The position numbers were made by a program, and so were the translations under genes. 64,000 bases of DNA, from positions 162,518 through 226,517 of the forward strand of contig JACATO010001458.1 of NCBI GenBank assembly GCA_018389105.1. The letters are read 5' to 3'. The notes under the pieces were generated by a model. The model saw nothing but the letters and a program-made list of their open reading frames with translations. It had not been told where the DNA came from and searched no databases. Shown in pieces: positions 29,101 to 38,100 of the stretch (position 1 is the stretch's first letter; each line of letters opens with the position of its first letter). The DNA comes from Nautilus pompilius. Its lineage: Eukaryota; Mollusca; Cephalopoda; Nautilida; Nautilidae.

Positions 29101-32100
29101 TTAAAAAAAAAGAAGGTATAAAAACCCCCTAAATACAGAAGTCTCTGATGTGTAAAGCCCTGCCATACACACACATCATAAATGCACGAGAAACAATCAC
29201 AAGAATTAAAATTACTGACAACAGTTTTCACTAGAGTTACCTCTCCTGGCAGCCATTCAGTATTTGATTGTTTCTTCCAGAGTTCTCCACCCTGATTTTC
29301 AACCGCGTCACCAACAAATCTGCAATTTGAACATTTAAAAATAAAAAAAGAAAATAGTAGTAGTAAAAAAAAAAAAAAAAAAATTCAAACATTTCCGTTC
29401 ACTCATTAGCCACACTGGTCTAAACAAAATAACACACTTCCAATTTCAACCATTTCTTGAATTAAAGAAACATTCCATTCCTACCAAAAAAAGAGATGCT
29501 CTCCATCACACATGCAGAGTAAGATGCTAGGCTAACCTCTACATCATATCCACTTCCGCTTGGTTTAAGGAAACTGACTGTGACATTTCAATGCAATTGA
29601 ATTTTTATTTGTTCAAATTTTCACAGTTTAAAGAAAAACCTAGCTAGCTGCCGGACCACTGGCTGCCTTATTAATATACGCACACACGTACGCCACAGCC
29701 AATGTGAACAATTCAAATCTGAATGCATTTTGTGGCAGAATAAACATTCACCTGGCGCCAGGTAAGAATTGGCTCTGGGACCGGAAATTTCATCTGTAAA
29801 ATAAATGTCTGCATTGCACTTAATGAGGCAGGCCATCCTTGATGTGAGCAAGTAAAAGATGGCAAGAGATGAGGAGGATCAAATACATGGTTAGTCTAAA
29901 GTAAAAACTGCACAGAACTGGAAGCCGACCATAATACTATGGCGCAAATCTCCATGTAAGGGCATCCGAGAGAAGACGAACTGGTTAGTTATTCACAAGT
30001 TCCTTGGGTACGAAAAAAAAAAACAAAACGCTGTTAGTGGTCAAGGAATCCTAGATATTTTCTGTATACTTTTTTTTTCGATGAAATTTTTAATGCAAGA
30101 GAAGAACAAATCAAGGAAGTCTTAGTGTTTGGTTGCATACCCACAAACATCAGTTAGACCCTGACAGCACTTATGTATAGAGTCAACAGGATAAATACAT
30201 CGGTCTATATGCAAATACTGGCTCAAGTAAACTAAATAATTTGGATCAATTGATCTAAATATCTGGGTTTTTTTTTAATTTTAATAGCTTTTCCTGTATT
30301 GTTCAATGGATTCTTTATTGGATTCAAATCAAGGGTTTGAGCCAGCTGCTTCAGATCTGGAATTTTTTTATCTGTGAGATGCCGCTTGATGATGGATCGC
30401 TTTCATTTTGGAAAATCTAGTTGAGAGGGAAGCAGTGCTTAAAATATGATTCTAGCGTATTGGTCAATCAAAATGTCCAGCTAACCAAACAAATCCATTA
30501 TTCCCTAGATAAGATGAATACATCTTGTACCTTTTTGAAACAAACAGTCCCCAACTTTGATCTCCGCTTTGGTACACTTCAGATAAAATGCTTCACTGCA
30601 TTCAATCCAAACCTATGAAACTGTGATTCATAATACCGGAGCATCATGGCCCAAATTCCCGGAGTCCAATAAAGATGGTCTATGGCAAAGTGGAGTAGAG
30701 TCCTTCGATTCTTCAAGAAAATAAAGGGCTTCTTACTGGCAACAAATTCCTCCATCAATTTAGAATGACAAAGCTATCTATCTCTAGACAGTTCTCATGG
30801 AGATTGGTAGTCTTCCAAATCCCTTAAAAGGTCAACAGATATCTTCTGCCAAACCATTTCGGAAACACGCTTGATTTTCTTATCAGTACAAGCACCTGTT
30901 TTTCAGGATCCGCCTTTTATGTAACCACCTATTTGTTCATATAGCTTCCAGGTTAGATGACAAGCTGCTTTACTGCACTCTACCTGCTCAGTAATCTCAG
31001 TTTATCCATGCGCAATCCCATAATCAAAAAGTATTATGGGAATTAAATTGGATTTTTTTAACCACTGCAGGATACTACAAACGTTTTATCTGAAAGTGAA
31101 GGGTTAGTCTGGAGTCTCCCTAACCACATTACCTGTTTTTAGTAGCAGCCAAGCTAACTAATGAACCTATGTTTCAAAGATCTTTCCATATTGTAGTCTT
31201 CAGGGTTCACAGTTATTTTTGTTGTATACCTTTACATTTTTTTTTAGGTGGCTGCTAAATTTGAATAATTTATCCTGACTGGTATTTCTTCAGCCTGCTG
31301 TGACATCAGAACACTCCAATGTAAAGATGTGCGTGAAATCAAAAAGTTACTCAACGTGACAATAAATCGGAAAGTGCAGGATCTGCAAACCAACTTAAAT
31401 TATTGCTTTGAGAGAAGCTCAAGTTTCAGCTCAAAGAATTTGAGTTTATTTGGCAGTAAGAAAACCAGCTGATCGAGAATAATGAACAACTATGGCAAAA
31501 AAATCCTGTTGTTACATGGTGAATTTAGCAGCACAAGTTCATCAAAAGCTTTAAGGTATTTAACTCCTTATCTGCTAAAACAAAGCAGAAGCAAGTTTAT
31601 TTTGCTAAAGATGGCAAAGACAGATGCTACCGGAATAAAGAAAGAATAACCCAAAACACTTTTAAGCTGCTTTCATTCTTCTTGTCGTCTCTGGGTGCTA
31701 GAGGCAGCATACAAGGTGGAAACCCAATTAGGTTCTGTTTCTATAACTAGGATTCATTTTACGAAGCTGACTCTTACATGGATAACTGGGCAAGAGACTG
31801 GCTACTTGCCACATGATGCAGCAGGCGACAAAAAAGGTCCATACCAGAATCAGAGAGCAGCCAGCTGGGAAAGAGGAGCAAGAAGAAACCAGCCCAAACT
31901 AAACCATTTCTGAGTGAGTTTCAAACTCAAGCCATCAACCTTAGAAAGCCAGTGATGTAGCCATTAGACCACAGCACTTTACACACTTCACCAAAGTGAA
32001 AAGTGCTGAGTATTTAAAAAAAACCTAAAGGGTTAAAATTTTTCTTTTCAAAACATGGAAAATTAATGAAAAAAAAAAAAATGTACTTGTACCAAAATAT

Positions 32101-35100
32101 CTAATGTCCAAATAACCTCAGTGAAGAGAGCTTTTGTGAATGGCAAAGCTAGAGTAGAATACTGGGTCAAGTGGTTGGTATCTTGTGTTTGCTATGAAGT
32201 CAGTCTGCTATCTTTATACTTGCCTAGAAGAACATTTCTCCAGTGCCAAAGCTTGGTCAGTGATGACATCAGCCAATACAGGTCCTAAAAAGTAACAACA
32301 ACATGGCAGAGTAAGTAAGTGGCGATAAAACTGAACAGCAGTGAGATTTTATTTCTAAGTTCAGGCTTACAGTATTTTAAAGTTTCTAGTACAGGGGCCC
32401 CAAGAATATTAACCAAAACACTCATTTTATCTGGCTAAATAATATGATTGTGCAATAATTTTGGCTACTAGTGTAAATAATAGCTACACATACATACACA
32501 CAAAATGTTTACCTATAAAAGATTCCATTACTTGTAAAATTTCCAATGTAAACAATTCAGTCTAGATATAGAAGAGTTTCACTTGGACTAAGAAAATTAA
32601 AAACCTATAACCACATCTTCCAGATAATTTTAACTAAACAGTTAATTATAATATATGGCCCTTTATAACTAATAAAACAATGGGCGATACATCTTTAAGT
32701 GTATGCAACTATCTTGTCATCTTCCAGTGAAGTTTATTTAACTTATGCTAGTTTATAAGGCTCACCAGAGACTGTTAGAGCAAAACTATTTTTACAACCA
32801 GGCTCCCAGGGTATTAGAGATAAAGAATCCATTTATTCACATGCTGAAATATGAAATTTAATTCCTCTGTGTGCACAAATGAAAACACATTCCAGCATTA
32901 CAAATTCGATTATAATAGGCCCAACTCGTTCATACCAGATGATGTTATCATCTACTCTTACTAGTAATCTGAATAACTGATGGCTCATACTATACCTTTG
33001 AATAAATAACATCAGAACTACATCTTGAAGCAATGGTGCATCATTGTGATCAAATGAGAGCAGATTTGAGGTATTTGATTCTAAGCAATGACAGTAAGTT
33101 AAAAGGATGGAGAAAGGTATAAATTAAGCACGGCTTTGGAAATGCGAACGTTTAGGGTCACTTGATAAAAATTAATGGGATTCTCACGAGAGACATATTG
33201 CAACATTTTGAATGCTGTGAAATTCTGACAGGTATATACTGCAGCAAGCACATTTCAAAGTCCAGTACACAATACCTTGTTACAAGAAAATCAGGATGAC
33301 CTTTTAGAATCACGGTTATCCCTTCCCACATCTGAAGCCCACTAGATCTGTTGGGAAGGACTAGATTTCAATCTAGCAAAAACAATGTAACCAATGTCAG
33401 CCAGCCTGCAGAACCACTTGCAAGAAGAATAGACATCACTTATATGGCAATATTTTGAAAAGCTACTGAACAGGAGGCCCAAAATAAGACAAAAGTCAAT
33501 GAAGAAAACCCCTCCTGATTAATGGTTTACCTGTTCTGATAAATGGTTCAAATGATTTTTCAAGAAATTTTGCCAAAATAACATTTTCATTAACAATAAT
33601 GCTGAAAAGAGATAAAAACCAGCATGTGAATATATATATTTACTGTAAATTATAAAAAAATTAAAAAAAAAAACAAAAAACAAACTACAGTTAAAGGTAA
33701 ACTACTCTAGTAAAAACCCATAATAAAAAAAGAAAAATTACATTTCAGTTGAAAAAAAGAAAATCTCAAGCCATAACATACATTTCTGTTTTGTAAATTG
33801 TTCATGACCATGACTGGTTAACAGCAAAATTTCTGACTAGTTCTTATCTTTTACCCAAAGTGATAAGGATGATTCTCTATTAATAAATTGAAAAAAAAAG
33901 AATACAAGACACCTGAGCCGTTTAAGCTATCATGATGCGTCACAGGACAACCACCTGGAAATAGCTAGAAAGGTACATCACTTCTGTCAGTCAGGATTTT
34001 CCATCAGAAATCTCAGGAAGTGACAGAATAATTGATTTGTATTTAACACAGTTGTAATTAACTATTCTGCATAAGTAATTGGGCAGAAGGGATGAATTTT
34101 ATATAAAAAAAAAACTATCATTAACTCAGAGCCAATGGAGAGAGAGAGAGCGAGAGAGAGAGAGATATATAACAGGCAAGCATGGCTAAGTCAGTCAGCC
34201 AATGCAGATTTCGGGTCAGTTTGAAAGTCTACTCTCTACTCATCAATCAAAGCATGTCACTTGATTATCAAGCTCTCAAAGTCAGCAAAGCCCATACCAC
34301 ACATACAATAAATCTCTTTGATGAGTCACTACATACATACAATACCACACACTGAAATCAGAAGGCAAACTTCCAGTATTGAAACTAATATTTGCGAATT
34401 TAGACCAGTTTGTTACTACTAACCAATCTGGTCTATCATGGCGATGTGATGACTAAAAGTGACCAACAGATAATGCCCAAGAGAGATATTCAAGTGGAAA
34501 GTTTTGAAGAGAAATATCAATAAACATACCAGTTACTTCACTGCATAATAAAAATCATGATTCCTACTATTGAAGCATAGCAGACATTAGTAACTAATTA
34601 GTCCTATTAATATATCTTATTTATTGCTTTGGATTACTTTTCCTAATTAATACTAAATAAATGTATTTAAAACAACAAACCTCGCATTATTCATGAACAG
34701 ATTATATGGAGTCAACATCTTAAACATTATTGGTAATAGTCAAGTTAATTCATCAATATTTTTCCTTCTAAAATTTTCTTGGTAAAGTTATATGATGTAT
34801 AATGCATAATCTTCTTTTATATAAAGAGAAAAAATCATTTGATCAAACATGGAAAATGAGGGGGTAAAATTTATGAATTTAACACCAGAAGTTCCCTTGT
34901 CTCATTGATTATGAAAATTTAGAAGCTAGACCACCTTTAGTCCAAAGAAACCATTGGTTGTAGTAATGCTTATTCTAGAGCATTTTACCTGACATTAAAA
35001 CTCTCAGCTACAGCAGTATCAAAGTTATAAACCTATCCATCCCCTTTTTTTGTACATGAAATGTCTTAGCACTACGGAACTTAAAAGTACATTATTATGG

Positions 35101-38100
35101 TAGAGTGGAGCTTTAAGAGGAAGACTAGTCAAAGACTATCAATCACAAACTAATTTTCACAAACCTAAAGCCTATATTTGTTAATACCTGCAAGAGGGTC
35201 AAAGGTTAGCACACACAAATTAAAAGAAAAAAATCAGGCTTCCATTACTTTTTGAAAGCACTATATCTGTGAAAGGTAGAGGTTCAGAAGTCCAGTCACT
35301 ATTGTTTGACTCAGTTAATTTTAGCACTAAAACCTATCACAAACTGTCAAAATACATAATGTCAAAGAATACATTCATTCATTCTCCACCGTGTTGTGCT
35401 TGAAGTATAATAGAAACAAGAGTGAGTTTCAGAACACATGCAAGTATTTTGCGATACTCTCGATAATGGCAGCCATGTCTGAAGTGATGCCATTTTAAAT
35501 CTGTTCAAATTTCCCTAGAGATTAACAACATCAGGCAGTAAGTTCAGTTGTTTGTTAGCAAACCACAGTAACTATGCAAGTTATAGAGGCTGGAAGAATA
35601 AACAAACCCCTGTTATGTTTTGGATCATATTATGTCCATATACAAGACCAGTACTAAAAAAAACTTAATGCTGTCAGGGTAACCTACTTCTCATTGCATG
35701 TTCATGACCTGAAATGAAGAAAAGTCAAAATAGGATAGAATCTTGTAACTTTAGAGCTTGATGGAGACCCCCCCCCCAGATATAAGATGGGGGGGGTAGC
35801 AAAAGTGAAATCCAACTTGGATATGTGGCTAAGTAGACAAAAGGTTATGTCCTCCTTTTGTTGCTAGCTGAAGATATGCACTGCTGATTCATCTCTATGA
35901 GCAGGACTTAAAAAAAATAATAATAATTTAGAACTATTTGGGTAAAAGTATTCTTCTGAGAAGAATCTATTAGTGTTAGCAGCATGAAAAGCTATATAAG
36001 GCAGAGATCAGTTAAGCTAATCCCTGTAGTATCTAAACAGCTTCAGAAATTAAAGTCTTGGGAATTGTGTGCTTCGTGTGAGTTATCGTGCAACGTGTGT
36101 GGTAAAACGGCACATGACAAAATAGCAAACTTGCAGTCACTAAAAAAGTGATACATAAACCCAATGGACCATATCAAAATATAGAATCAGTATCCCTATA
36201 ACATATATTTATTTAAATAGAGACATTTTGAAAAAGGAGTCAGCGCTAGGCTTAAGCGCTATAAGCCTGTCCCAGAAGACTTCTGTCAGTGGGCAGAGTA
36301 GGTTATCAGCCCTGACTCGAAGCACAAGACGTTTTGCAGATATCTAACATGAGAGAGAGGGGGGTCCATACCTACCACACGCAATGAAGGAAATATGAAT
36401 TACGACCACACGGAAATTTAACTTGTGTAAGATGTTAAGATAAAGGGCAATATGGATACAGTACAATAATTCTGCTTCTCAGTCCAAACACTCGCAAAGA
36501 AATTTCATTACATAATGGTGGTCCCAGAGAAAAGACAGACTTTGCATAAGCCATGATGAATTCCTACTACTTTCGTGTCATAATTAGTTTAAATGCTATT
36601 GTTTTTTTTATCATTATTACTGAGAGAAAAAGATAAGAAACCGAGCCTGGATTTTGAAAAAAAAAGTATAATTTGTTTTAAAATCCATACAGTTTTTGAA
36701 CCAAGATTCTGAAGACATCTGCATATTGGTTTCAAATTTTCTGGTCATTCACTTTTATCAAAGCATTTATTTTTCTTTCCTCTTAACACTTTTAGGAGTA
36801 CACCCATATATTTACAGGGCATCAGAGTAATTCCACAAATATATATGCTTGCAACTTCCTACAGGCCAAAAAATTCTGGAAAAAATATACTTACAGAATT
36901 ATAATACCCAGCATTCATAAATGTGTGCGTGCTCCTTAAGGGGGGTTCATTTTATCTTAAGCATTAATTTAACAGCGTGAACATTTTGTCCTACAATTCA
37001 GAGTAATGTCGGCTAAAATCTCATGGTTGGCACAAATGATTTCCAACAGCAGATGATTTACAGAATTTGATTTGAAAAAGCAAGTGGCAAACAACCCACC
37101 AACCAAAGAGCAAATGAGAAACCACAAAGAATTTATTACAGTACCATTACATAATGGTCATTTTGTCCACACCTCAAATAGGTTTCTAAGTCAGAGAGAG
37201 ATCTTAAACACACACACAAACTAGAAGCTTTAAGAAAAACTTCAAATGAATGGCGTAAATTATCCCAGTGGTAGTTTGACAGCAGCGATGGCATAAAATT
37301 CACTTTGAAATCAAATTTATAAACATTCCTTTTCCACGCACTTGATATGTAAGCCATGGGTTTGCACCACTTTACAGTAGCTACAGTTTTCTTCTAATTG
37401 GCCGAAGGTGAAACCCTGCTGAGATTCTGATTAGTAAAATAAACTCAAAGAAAGGTTTGCCATTGAGTAATCCTGCATTCAGATGAGCTATTGGGGTTCA
37501 TGCATGCAATTTTTGGAATATAATCTGGCTTTTATCACAAAATTACAATAATAAAAAGTCTTAATTCCCGATTTGCCCCACTCTAATATTGGTCTATATA
37601 AACTTTAATTCCCTGAAATGAACCTTCCATTAATAATTACAAGGATAAAGGGGTCATAAAAGTACATTCTATATATATATATTGTTTGTCCTTTAAGTCA
37701 TATGACACTTTCTGAACAAGCAACGAATGTTATAATGAACTCTGAAATGTTCCATCCATAAAATTTAATAGTAGTCAGCTTCCATATGACCAAAAAATCA
37801 AGTGATTAAATTCTCTTGTGTACATTTAATACATAAAATAAACAAGCATTGGTTCACATAGGTATTTGAAAAAACCAAAAGTTAAATATCTGGAATATTT
37901 TTTAATAAAACAAACTTTTGCTATACTTTTTTATGACTGAAAACCTAAAGGAAAAATATTTTTTTTAAAAAATCAATCTGCCATCTCTGAAAAATCTACG
38001 GTAGATTCAGTTTACCACAAAGGGCGGAGCAATGGTTTCGATATAATTTAGTAATTATTCACCTCACAGAAGTTTCTGCCTAGTTACTATATTCCTCCTT

